From Laccaria trichodermophora (taxonomy: Eukaryota > Basidiomycota > Agaricomycetes > Agaricales > Hydnangiaceae), in assembly GCA_018417955.1 (NCBI GenBank), contig JACTVC010000011.1, forward strand, positions 122,262 through 186,261: DNA of 64,000 bases, in the 5' to 3' direction. A program made the translations under genes and the position numbers. The first letter of the stretch is position 1, and each line of letters opens with the position of its first letter. The notes under the pieces were generated by a model. It was given only the letters and a program-made list of their open reading frames with translations, made no database searches and had not been told where the DNA came from. This document shows, piece after piece, positions 33,238 through 43,126 of the stretch.

Positions 33238-34670
33238 ATGGAGAAATTCAGTGCCTATCGAGTATTTATAAAAGTCATCTTCTTTCCTTCTCTTATACTC
33301 ATACAACTCTTTCTAGGATCCAGGGACTGGAATTCAAGTGCGTTTTTAATTCAAAGTCATTCTCAACTAACCTCTTTTACAGCCATTCTTGACCCCCGTC
33401 TCCCCGCAATCACTGTCAAATGTATTCCTTCCTCTCCGCATTATCATTGGCATTCTCAGGTCAACTCTTATCCTCGTCCTTTTCTTGCTCTACTTTCTGT
33501 TGGTTCCTCCGCTTTCCTTCCTTCTCGCAAGTATATCCTGCTTTTTCTACACATTCATTCACTGAGTATCTCCAATAGGCTCCAATACCTTTTCTGTCCA
33601 ATGCCATCGAACATCTCCTCACCTTTGTCATTGGCCGTGCCATTCTACTCATAATTGGCCTATTACGCATTCCCGTCCTCCCCGCTACAAGAAAACGAAC
33701 GTCCGTTCCTTCCTTTTGTTCTTCAATCATCCCACTTACACCCCATATCAAGCCGACTGTCGAATTCTCCTGAAAAATGGAATCCTCGCGCTGGAGATAT
33801 CATCGTCTCCAATTGGGTTTCCTGGATAGAACTCGTGTGGCTTGCCGTACGGTACGTCCACTGTTTTACACTCCATTCAGCACCCATCACATTTTGCATA
33901 GATTCAATCCACTCTTCGTCCTTCCCGTCCCAGAGGCAACACCTGCCCCGTCTCTCCCGTCCACGCCCATCTCCCACTCACCCGGCAGAAGAACAGGCAC
34001 AGGTTCCGCTAATATCCAACAGCTCACCAACACGCCCACCGTTCGCATACCCATCCGCGCCTTCCGAAAAGTGTCATTGCTACAAATGATACGCTTCACA
34101 GGTCATGTACCTTCTCCAGACGTTGATAACTCCCGTCTTCATTCCCTGGAGGACATCAGAAAGTCCGCCTCGAAACCCATCGTCGTCTTTCCCGAGTGCA
34201 CAACCAGCAATGGCAGGGGTTTGCTGCGTTTTGCGGATGTATTCCGTCAGAATGTCCCTGTAAACGCGTTTCGTGTGTTCATCATGTGTGTTAGGTCCGT
34301 TACCTTCCTCTTCCTCTTTCAATTTTTTCTTTTACCTTACATAAACAGATACGATCCACCGACTACCCTTGCCCCGACTCTGGCTCATTCAATACCTTCA
34401 AACATCATGAACCCTCTACCCCATTTGTTCTCCTTGACTACTTCCCTATCACCTCTGGCCATCTCCATTCGCCTCCTAGCGCCTTCTGAATCCCCAAGCT
34501 CCCCGTTGTTCACCGCAAGCGAGGTTGTGACAGGTGCCCCTCACCAAGACCAGCTCACAGAATGCTGTGCTTCCTTGATAGCTCATATTGGGAAAATAAA
34601 GCAAACTGGGATGGGTTGGGAGGACAAAGTCAAGTTGCTGCAACTCCATCGTGCTAAAACGAGATCGTAG
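33238..34670 (+). CDS. LOA1: Loa1/Vps66-type lysophospholipid acyltransferase
   Basis: The product opens MEKFSAYRDPGTGIQPFLTP, the conserved fungal Loa1-type N-terminus, after two small introns. It continues with a membrane helix (LILVLFLLYFLLVPPLSFLL), a GC-AG intron (33537-33578), a second helix, then PRAGDIIVSNWVSWIELVWL, FNPLFVLPVPE, a Pro/Ser/Thr-rich insert, and ASKPIVVFPECTTSNGRGLL, corresponding to PlsC motif III. The motif I position carries NWVSWIE and lacks the usual H-x4-D, and motif III has Cys for Gly (FPEC). Yeast Loa1 acylates lysophosphatidic acid at the ER and lipid droplets. The family assignment is good; enzymatic activity is inferred. Confidence 0.85.
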
Positions 34671-34783
34671 ACTTTTAATTATATGCTATGCGACGCAGTT
34701 TATGGAAAGGGTTCGATTGAAATATGCTGTAACTTGAATGCGATGAATGCAATGAGAACAAATGGCGAAAGTGTCCGAAAGAT

Positions 34784-36251
34784 TCACTCGTAGGCCGCCA
34801 TTCCATAAGAATGGTCTGCCCTCGTATCCTCCCCGTATTGATCAGAGTTGTAGTAATCGTAGTAGTGCAGAGAATCCCATCCATATCCCGTCTCGCGATA
34901 CGGGCTAGCCTCCTCCGGGCAAAAATAAGGGCGGCTCGGTTTATCCAGTGTGTGATATGGGTACGGTGGTGGTGGCGGCGGAGGCGGATAGTAATAAGCG
35001 GAGCGAGGAGGCTCGTATACGGTCGTCATCGAATCACCGTTGGAGAAGTATAGCTCCCTTGGAGAATCTCTGGTGGACCTACGAGGGCTACACGAACGCC
35101 GAGATCGTTCATAATACTCGGGTACCGATCTTGAACGCGAACGCCCTCGCGAGCGCGATCTCTTTGAATAAAACATCAGCGATGTAGGATACGCTCGACG
35201 CGCATATACCCACTTCCCAACCCACAACCCGCACTTCCTTCCCGAGCAGACGTCTACCGTCTAGCGTCCGAATCGCCTTTTCCGCGTCTCTTCTAGTAAA
35301 ATACTCGATGAACCTTTTGAGAGTTGCGACTCGTGAGCAGAAGCTCTGGGCGGAATACTACAAGTCGGTTTAACTTACCCTCGTCCATTGCGACCTCGGT
35401 CTAAATCGCAGTATGCTACAAGACATCCCGTAAGCCTTCCAAAATCCTTCAGTTCCTGTAGAGAATGTTTTAGAAGAAAGCGAGGGGAGGATGAGTTTGC
35501 CTCAAAACAGACCTGCCAGCGGACATCACGGTGCAAATTCATTATAATAACTGGATATCGAGCGGGATTCCGCGGGTTAGCTGGTCTAAGGGTATGCATT
35601 AGCTCATGCAAGAGTATTCAAAGGGACGCCGCAAACCTTTCTTCTGGCACAGGGTCAGGTACGAGAGTGTCAGAGCTTGTGTTACTGGCAAACGATGGCG
35701 TGTCTTTCCGCAAGGGGCGAGCGAATTGGATGGTGATTTCTAGGAGCCAAGTAACAATTAAACCGCAGAAAACAAGAGAGAGAAAAGGGAGAAAGTCGGA
35801 CTCTTTCCAAGCAGCGGCTCATTTCGATAAGTATCGTGCGCCACCTGGGCATCCTGGAGACAATTCAGAACGCTTCTAGAAGCAACGAGTAAACTTTGCC
35901 TTTGATGATTCGAATTGTACGAATGCGTAATCTGGTGTGTGCAGAGGAGCGTAAGTGATGATCACCAAAGGCAAGAATTTGATGAATACCGCGTATAAAC
36001 TTTACTTCGCTGATTTTCCCGTAACACGAGAGATACTGTAACATATAGAACACGCTCGTGGTAAGAATGCAAAGAGCAAAAATTACGCGTTCTGCTCGTC
36101 ACTCGTCATTCACACTCGCCTTCAATAGTATCTGAGGCGTGACATCGCGAAGTAGTCCTGAAAGCGAGCAGCTAAGTGAGAAAGCAGCAACTCGAAAGAT
36201 AGTACACTGACCTCTCAAGTAAAGTCGTTTAGATGTAAACGTCGAGGACAT
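34784..36251 (-). CDS. SR-type splicing/mRNP protein with two RRMs and RS tail
   Basis: The N-terminal RRM is assembled from five exons: MSSTFTSKRLYLRGLLRDVT, LSCYGKISEVKFIRG, DYAFVQFESSKDAQVAHDTY and LLGKKITIQFARP. The second RRM reads YPVIIMNLHRDVRWQELKDF, DLDRGRNGRGFIEYFTRRDA and GKEVRVVGWE. An RS region (RSRSRGRSRSRS) and a Tyr/Pro-rich tail with eight prolines follow, ending SYGMAAYE. Two introns in RRM1 use GC donors (36119-36036 and 35899-35854); using nearby GT sites breaks the RRM. The overall layout is like SRSF/Npl3-type shuttling proteins, which bind pre-mRNA and influence splice-site choice. Confidence 0.85.
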
Positions 36252-36463
36252 GAGCCAAGAGGGAGCGAGGGGGATGAAAACGAGAGAAGATGGAGCGCTT
36301 TCATGTGCGGCTTTCGAGCTCCGCTAAGGTCTTCGAAGGAAGTTCGTTGAATGTCATTATTTTTGATAGCGTCCAGTCACGCCCAGACATTCAATATGTT
36401 TCCGATTGATGGTTATATACTACATTGGATGGTATTTCTATCACCATGTCGTTTGCACGACGT

Positions 36464-38284
36464 TCATAGCTTTGACTTGACCTATAGTGCGTTACTCAGT
36501 CATCTGCGCATCGTGAATACGATTGCACGCTTACCTGTTGAAGCTTTTGCAAAGCTTGGCGGAGGTCCGCTTTCAAGTCTTCCACCTCTTCCACGCCAAT
36601 ACTGAGTCGAATGAGACGTGGGTCTGCTCCCGGGTCGCTTTCCAGGCGATGTTCTACCAGTGATTCAACGCCACCCAGACTCGTCGCAGGCTGAAGGACT
36701 GTCAACCCGCTTACGTGCCAGTTTCAAGAAGGAGAGACTCACCACAAAATACTGCAAGAGATGGGGAAACTGCGTAGCGTGTTCAGCCTTGGATAGCTAC
36801 GTAGTAGATCAGCTAACAAGCCACGAAGATAAGTCCGATTGACCAACGAGGATCGCGAATGTTGCGTTCCACCCTCCCTCCATCTGTTGCCGAGGGTCGA
36901 AGCCAGAGGCGTCTCTCGGCTGTAGGGACGAGTGCCAGACTTTACTTACAACACCCCCCGGCACACCATCAAAGGTGTGGCCGACAGGAGTGTTAGCAAC
37001 AGCTCCCAACCATTGTGCAAGGGTTGTTGCTGAAGCCGATTGGCGTGGGACTCTGAGGTGCAAAGTCCTCAAAGAGCGCAGAAGAAGCCATGATTCGAGT
37101 GAACCCATCACACTTCCGAGAAATGTGCGATCGTGATATAGCTGTCGACGCTCGTTGTAAGCCTGATAACTGATACAAAGATCAACAACGCGCCTTGGTC
37201 CAGTCGTCGAGGGCCTTGACTACGAGAACTCCGGAAAGTAGGTCAGAGTGGCCACCAAAGTACTTTGTACCTGCGTTACTTGATTTGTCAGAAAAATAAA
37301 TGTCAGAGAATATACAACTTACCAGAGTGAAGGATGCTGCCATGGGAAGAGGTTCAGTCATTCGAGCGGATGCGGATGCGAGCACCGGCGCTCACCAGTC
37401 AGCGCCAAACTTGAATGGGTATTGCAGAGGCGGGGGAGCAAAAGTTGAGTCAATCAGCAGTTTACCTCCCGCTTTATGCACCTTTCATGGAATCTTATCT
37501 TCTAGAATTCCAAATAATCAAGGCACCAACCTTGTCCGCGTATTGCTGGATATTCCTGCCGTTAGAACGGAATTAGTTCTGAAGAACCGTAGGCAACTGC
37601 ACGGCACTTGCCTCGCTTCGCCAGTTGGGTTAAGCGGGGTTTCCAGCCAACAGAGATCGCCCGGTTTGTACGCCGCGTCCAAATCAATTACTTCCAAGTC
37701 GACACCTCGGCTCTTCCTGTACACCTCGATGGTCGCATGACATCCATGATAGCCGCCGGTTATAGCGATACGCTTCGGTTGATAAAATACCAAGGCCTTT
37801 CGTAAAAATGAGCGACGGTTTGGTTTGAGAACTCGGAAGCACGGACCGCATAAGACGCAGCCAAGCCAGAAGAGTAGGTCAAAGCATATCCATCCTAGAG
37901 GTAAAGTCCTGAGATGGAGGGCTCATAGAGCATCAAACGTCCACCTACATTGATGCGGCTGAGAATTTGTTCTGTCCTAGTTCTAACTGGCTGCGTGTAC
38001 CTGGAGTAAACGTGTGTTGTAGGGTTTCGCAGATCGCCGTTAGCGACGGCCCCTGTTACAATGTCCTCGGGGTTCGGTGCTCGAAATGCTGTAAATACGT
38101 CGATTGAGAGTGGAGGTAGTAGGCGACGAGATGGACGGCACCGAGTAAGCCGCAGGTAAGCGAGGAAGCAACAACACGCACTGGTAGACACTGAGATAGA
38201 CGGCGCGACGTCTCCTCCTCCAGACGATTTTGTGAGATGGCCATCTCCATGAATGAGAACCGTTCCACTCAATTTATTCGACAT
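36464..38284 (-). CDS. STR3: Cystathionine beta-lyase, peroxisomal (Str3-like)
   Basis: This is a PLP enzyme that cleaves cystathionine to homocysteine in transsulfuration. It opens MSNKLSGTVLIHGDGHLTKS, then DIVTGAV/THVYSRYTQPVRTRTEQIL, KRIAITGGYHGCHATIEVY, DLCWLETPLNPTGEAR, the PLP-binding Lys in LHSGTKYFGGHSDLLSGVLV, and near the end ATSLGGVESLVEHRLESDPG and ADPRLIRLSIGVE. The last intron (36534-36482) is followed by an 18-nt exon encoding VKSKL-stop. SKL is a canonical type 1 peroxisomal signal, as in yeast Str3. If the last intron is retained, the protein ends SYSRCADD without the signal. Cystathionine gamma-synthase is the alternative call, but the C-terminal SKL favours Str3. Confidence 0.88.
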
Positions 38285-38382
38285 AGACGGAGAGACGAAG
38301 AGATTACTAATGCAACTCGTAACTCGTTTACAATAGTCGTACATATTACATGACACTAATATACATAACCCGGGTAAATTAT

Positions 38383-41300
38383 TCAATGCTGGTAGCCCTC
38401 GTTGATCATAGGAGCACCGTATGAAGTTCCATCTAAAAAACCTGACTCACGGATAAACGACATCCACTGCTCGTCCATCCCCGACTCCCCTGTTATCATC
38501 ATCCCAAGGTCTCCCACCTCAGACGGATCTGTTTTGAAATCCAGGCCGTTGTAATTCGGATTCGGGATTGGGTCAGGCGCAGCGTAGGACGGGACAGACG
38601 TAGAGAATCTTGATGATATGTGTTGGTATGTGCCAGGGGATAGCGGTGTAAAAATCGATGGGGAAGGTTGCCACGGTTGCCAGGCTTTCTGTTGGTCTTG
38701 TTCCATCACTGATTCCGGCTGAGCCTGACATGTGTCCCCTACGTTGTGCATTGGCTGGTTGATCAGCTCGGGGGAAGCGTGTAGGTTGGGAGTTCCTGCG
38801 CTTCCGTCTGAAGGGGTTGATACGGACATGTTCTGGGGCGGAAAGAGAGACAGATACTCCACAAGAGACGGATGTACATCTGGCGTAGTTTCATGTGCTC
38901 CTTTGAAATCATCAGACGAGGGGGAGCTGGGACCCAGAGATTTCTTCTTGTGACCAGATCTGCTGGTGAGGAGTTTACTGACTAGCACCCGCGTTTGTCC
39001 CCCAAATAAAGCGAGCTCGTCATCTCCATAGTCCGGCTTTCCGACCGACAAGATACCAGGGACGGGTGTGCTACCACTCCGGAACTGAGAGTAGACGTGA
39101 AAAGCTTTTTCTCGCATCTTGTACAATATTGCCTGGTATTGCTCGTCAACAGACTGTTCCACCGAATCACAATCCTGAACATACCAGGCCACTACGCGCG
39201 CGCCGGGAATGCATTGCACCCTTTTCAAAGAGATCGCATGCAAGGCCCAATTCAATAAATGCACTGGGTGCCATGCTTGAGGAAGGTGACCGTGTAACAA
39301 TGCAGCCAACGATGATCTAAAAGTGGCAGCATGAGCATTGAGGTGGGAACGTAACATCGCCGATCTTACAGCAGCCGAAAATACTAGAGGTGCGTTAGTT
39401 TAATTGATGTGTGTTTTATTAAATGTTTGCTCACGATGTGTCCAGATTCCCCACCACCTTCCGCATAATTCTGGGAATCTATCGTAATGATTTAGACTGG
39501 ATTTTATCACGCCCGAAGCACAACGGTAAGCTGCCAGAAATGAGGGCGCATAGGGACTTCGGAGAGGGTTGGTGGGGTGATCCAACATCGCTTGGGCGAA
39601 AAAACTCCTGTGAAGGTATAATAACGCTTTTCGTTTCTTCAGCGTTTAATGCTTGACCAGTTCGTTTGGGGCACACTTACTGATAGAGCGGTACTGGCCT
39701 AAAAGACACTTCTTCATGTAGATGGAAGGTGTGCAGTGTTCGTCCTCAGGACTTATGAACACATTGAGGTGCTGAGGTAGAGTTTTTTCGCGAACTTTTC
39801 GATCAAGTTCTAGGATAGTTTGATATTGAGGAGCCTCCGCGGTAAGAGTAAGTTCTATAACCGAGGCAAATATATCTTTTGTAAATTCGTATTTCCATTG
39901 ATAATCTGTCCAAAATTTTTGTCAAAAAACGTTGATTGAAGATGAAGCTTTCGTACAGCCTTTCAGAGAATTGCCTTCCGCATCAAGAGTGGCTTCTTCG
40001 TCCAACGGGAATTCGCAATCGATGTACGACAGCCGCACTGAGGGAGGTCGACCTAAAGCAAGATTCTGTTGCGGTTAAGTTCTTGTACAACACAGGCTAG
40101 GTCGGACACAACGCACATAGAACTGTTCTCCCGAAAAGAGTTCCCAGAAAAGTCCTCTCCGACGTTCCACAGTCTTCGAATCCATATTCCATCTCGCGCT
40201 GTCACGATCTACGAGTTTAACCTCATTAGAGACGAACAGAGTACAAACAGGGGGGACACACGAAGACCAAGCTGGTTATGAAATCCGACGACGTCAGCCA
40301 TTCGAAGAAGCTGGATGAAATGATGAAACTGGCTCACGCTTTGCGCCAATTTGGCCCCCAGAGATATAAGCGACCACTTTACCGAGTTTTTATGTCAGTG
40401 GCATGAGTAAAAGAAACCATGCTCGAGACTCACAGAACTGTCCATGGTATACCTCTTCCCTGCCATACCATGGTACGCTGCCATCAACAAAACAGCCTGG
40501 ACGGTGGCTATTTCTGGGGAGTCGAAGACGGAGCGTAAAGATAGGCAAGCACAACTCAGATGGTAATAATTCTCAGCCTCGTTGCTCTCTGTTGACTTTG
40601 TGTCAAAATACGCATCTTACGAGACACAGTGCGCTTACGTGGTTCCAAGGTTAAATCGACCAAGGCGCCCAAGGCGAAAACAAGAAAGAGAACTGCCAGG
40701 CGATGCGGTGAGATCGCGCCGTCATTAGTTGAACCCAGAAACTGCTTTTCCTTGACAATTTTGTAGATTGGAGAAAGGATGTCATCAATGATCTCATCTC
40801 TTTTGATGGGTCGAAACGACCAGGCAGCTTGCTCCATGTATGTTTCGCACAGCGACCAAGCCCGAGGTTGACTGGGTAGATACTCAAAAAGCAGGTCTAA
40901 CCCCTTTTCCATATTTCCGTCCGCCCCGAATGGGAATGCTGCCGAGAGCCTAGCAATCTCCATTGAAACGGGCGAATAGTAGTCCTCTTCTGTGGATTCT
41001 TCCAGCTCGGCGCCTGCCTGTGAAGGGTTATCAAGTGTCCGGCCCAGATCTAAACGGAACTTTATACCAAAAACAAAGTCTGAATGATGATCAGCGAAAG
41101 TATAACACGTTGCCAGTAGATTCAATTCCTACCTCTGATCCTGCTGAAGGCCCAAAATATTTGGCGTCTCCTTGATCGCCAATGGTCATCGTACCAAGGG
41201 CATCAATTGTTGACTCAACAGACGGCTTCCTCATGGACTGCTCTTCTCTCTCCGGAACGTATCCTTTTTCAGGTCCGAACTTTATGGACAGCAACTCTTC

Positions 41301-41876
41301 CCGTAGAAGTGGGTGGCATTCATTGGAGACGCCGGATTGGAATATGGTCAAAGCGTCCTCGAGCTGCCGGATACGCTGACCCATTTCAGCAATTTTGGCA
41401 TGAAGTTGAGTCGTATCTGCCAGAACAAATCTTTTCCCGTGACTTCAGAAAATTTTCGTGGCAGTCAGGAGGCGAAAATCAAACGGACCTAGTTCCTTGG
41501 CCCGTCGACAAACTTCCGTTCGGACATATTGAGGGACAGCCGCGACGAACTAAATTTTTGAATTTGAGTAAGGTCAGACATTGACAGATAAAGGGGATGC
41601 CAACCGCATGAACTGCAAGGAAGCTTTTTATCGCACTTTAGTTTTAATCTTGAAGCCAGCCAAATTAAGCATCGGTGACTTATGCCAAGATGGGATTCAA
41701 ATACCGTCGGCATTCAGCACAGGAAATCTGGACAGGAATAATGAGGTAGATCGAGGAGGAGAAAGCAGAGAAGGATATACCTCGCCTCTTGCCCTTCGGA
41801 TGTCAATCTCCTCGTCGGTTGTGAGTTTTCTTGATGCTCTGCGCGCGTGTGTGTGATGAGAAGACTCTGCGGGCAT
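38383..41876 (-). CDS. Zn2Cys6 transcription factor with fungal-specific regulatory domain
   Basis: The zinc cluster is spread over four exons: ISCAECRR, LKLKCDKKLPCSSC, VRRGCPSICPNG, then a coiled-coil linker AEMGQRIRQLEDALTIF. A fungal-specific transcription factor domain follows (LLATCYTFADHHSDF, RAWSLCETYMEQAAWSFRPI, HRLAVLFLVFALGALVDLTL, SIYMKKCLLGQYRSI, LNHYDRFPELCGRWWGIWTH). The last exon is long, Ser/Pro-rich and ends with an acidic segment (GMDEQWMSFIRESGFLDG) that looks like an activation domain. About ten introns. The ATG chosen (41876, MPAESSHHTHARR) precedes the zinc cluster by about 34 residues. Targets are unknown; STR3 lies 98 bp downstream on the same strand. Confidence 0.9.
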
Positions 41877-42024
41877 CTCTCGAGAGATGCAGCTAGGAAA
41901 CCTTGACTGGAAGATCAAGTTAAGGAATGGCGCTCGTTTTTGTGACTTGCAAGTTGACTGCTCGACCGGGCGGAATATCCCTTTCGCCGTAACCTAAAGA
42001 GGAAATTGCCGATCTCGATCACAA

Positions 42025-42030
42025 TATAAG
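42025..42030 (+). promoter_or_regulatory. TATA-like element before secreted-protein gene
   Basis: A tataag word lies about 80 bp before the ATG at 42108, a normal position for a fungal core promoter. Confidence 0.4.
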
Positions 42031-42107
42031 CGTCATCGTTGTCTAAATATAACTCTCATCTGTTTCTTATACACATACCACTCACTACGATACCCGCACA
42101 TTCAATT

Positions 42108-43008
42108 ATGCTTCACGCCAAAGCTATTTTCCTCGCCGTTTTCTTTTTGACTTTACGCGTTCTCGCCAAACAATCTACTCCAGTACGTGCTATATCTGAA
42201 AGTAGGTACACCACCGCACATTCGCTGGGGGACAACTACAAGTTCGACCCACGCGATGGCTGGCAGACCGTCAACGTCACAAATCTCCAGTACAAGTATC
42301 CTCGGGATGCCAGTGTTTCCAAGCCAAAAAGCAGCAAGGCGATTGCTCCATCGAATGGTCTCAGCGTTGCCGTTGACAACGTTAAGAATGTTCTCAAGGG
42401 TCTCAAGCTTATCGGTGAACCCAAACCAGTCACCGTCACCTGGTATGCCCACAGTCGGAGTGATTCTTTGCTGCGTATTAATGATATGTTCATCCAAGGT
42501 ACACGGGCCAAGACTTGCAAAATCCAAGCTGCTGGGCGAACGGAAAATGGGCACCAACGGTTTGTTCCTTCACAAAATAAACCAATAGGGTTTCAACTCC
42601 AATTCGATTTAGGACGATTCTTTCGCATGTGCACTGACGATGCAAGGGTGGACCGGCCGACCAAAGTGCTTCGAGTTTTTGGAACGTAGGTGAAACCTCT
42701 TCGAGTCGAAGCGAGTAACTAACAAAACGCCCAGTGTGCAATTCGCCGACCAAGTGTGTATACGTACGCGTTGTGGATACATGCGCGGGTTGTCAAGCAG
42801 GCTCAAAGCACGTCGATCTTACGCAAGCAGCGTTTAAGCAACTCGCGACCTTGGACGAGGGACTTCTTAAGAATGTTCAACTGAGAACAGCAGCATCAGA
42901 GCCAGATGACTGGTAAGCGTGCATGAAAATACGTCGAGGCCCGCGCACTAAACTTCCGTGGAAAGGTATGAAGATCTCTGGGGCCCAAAAGCCAACGCGA
43001 AGCAATGA
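42108..43008 (+). CDS. Secreted double-psi beta-barrel (RlpA/expansin-like) protein
   Basis: A signal peptide is clear: MLHAKAIFLAVFFLTLRVLA, followed by a polar region with VNVTNLQYKYPRD. The mature C-terminal domain reads VTVTWYTGQDLQNPSCWANG, DDSFACALTMQGWTGRPKCF, LCNSPTKCVYVRVVDTCAGC and HVDLTQAAFKQLATLDEG, with Cys pairs and the VVDTCxxC...HVDLT signature of the DPBB fold found in riboflavin aldehyde-forming-like and expansin-like proteins. Four short introns. These proteins are extracellular and often developmentally regulated in mushrooms; the specific role here is unknown. Confidence 0.85.
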
Positions 43009-43126
43009 TATAACACATAACAGTCAGACGCTGGACGTCGAGCCTATACCGCCAAATGACTATACTTGTACATCAGTATTTGTATTCTTATTGTAATATC
43101 CACCTACTAGCATGTCAGATTGAAAA

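Noticed and set aside
37500..38284. Cystathionine gamma-synthase or gamma-lyase as identity of the SKL-ending PLP enzyme
   Set aside because: The fold is shared and cannot be excluded, but a C-terminal SKL and overall layout match the Str3-type beta-lyase better.
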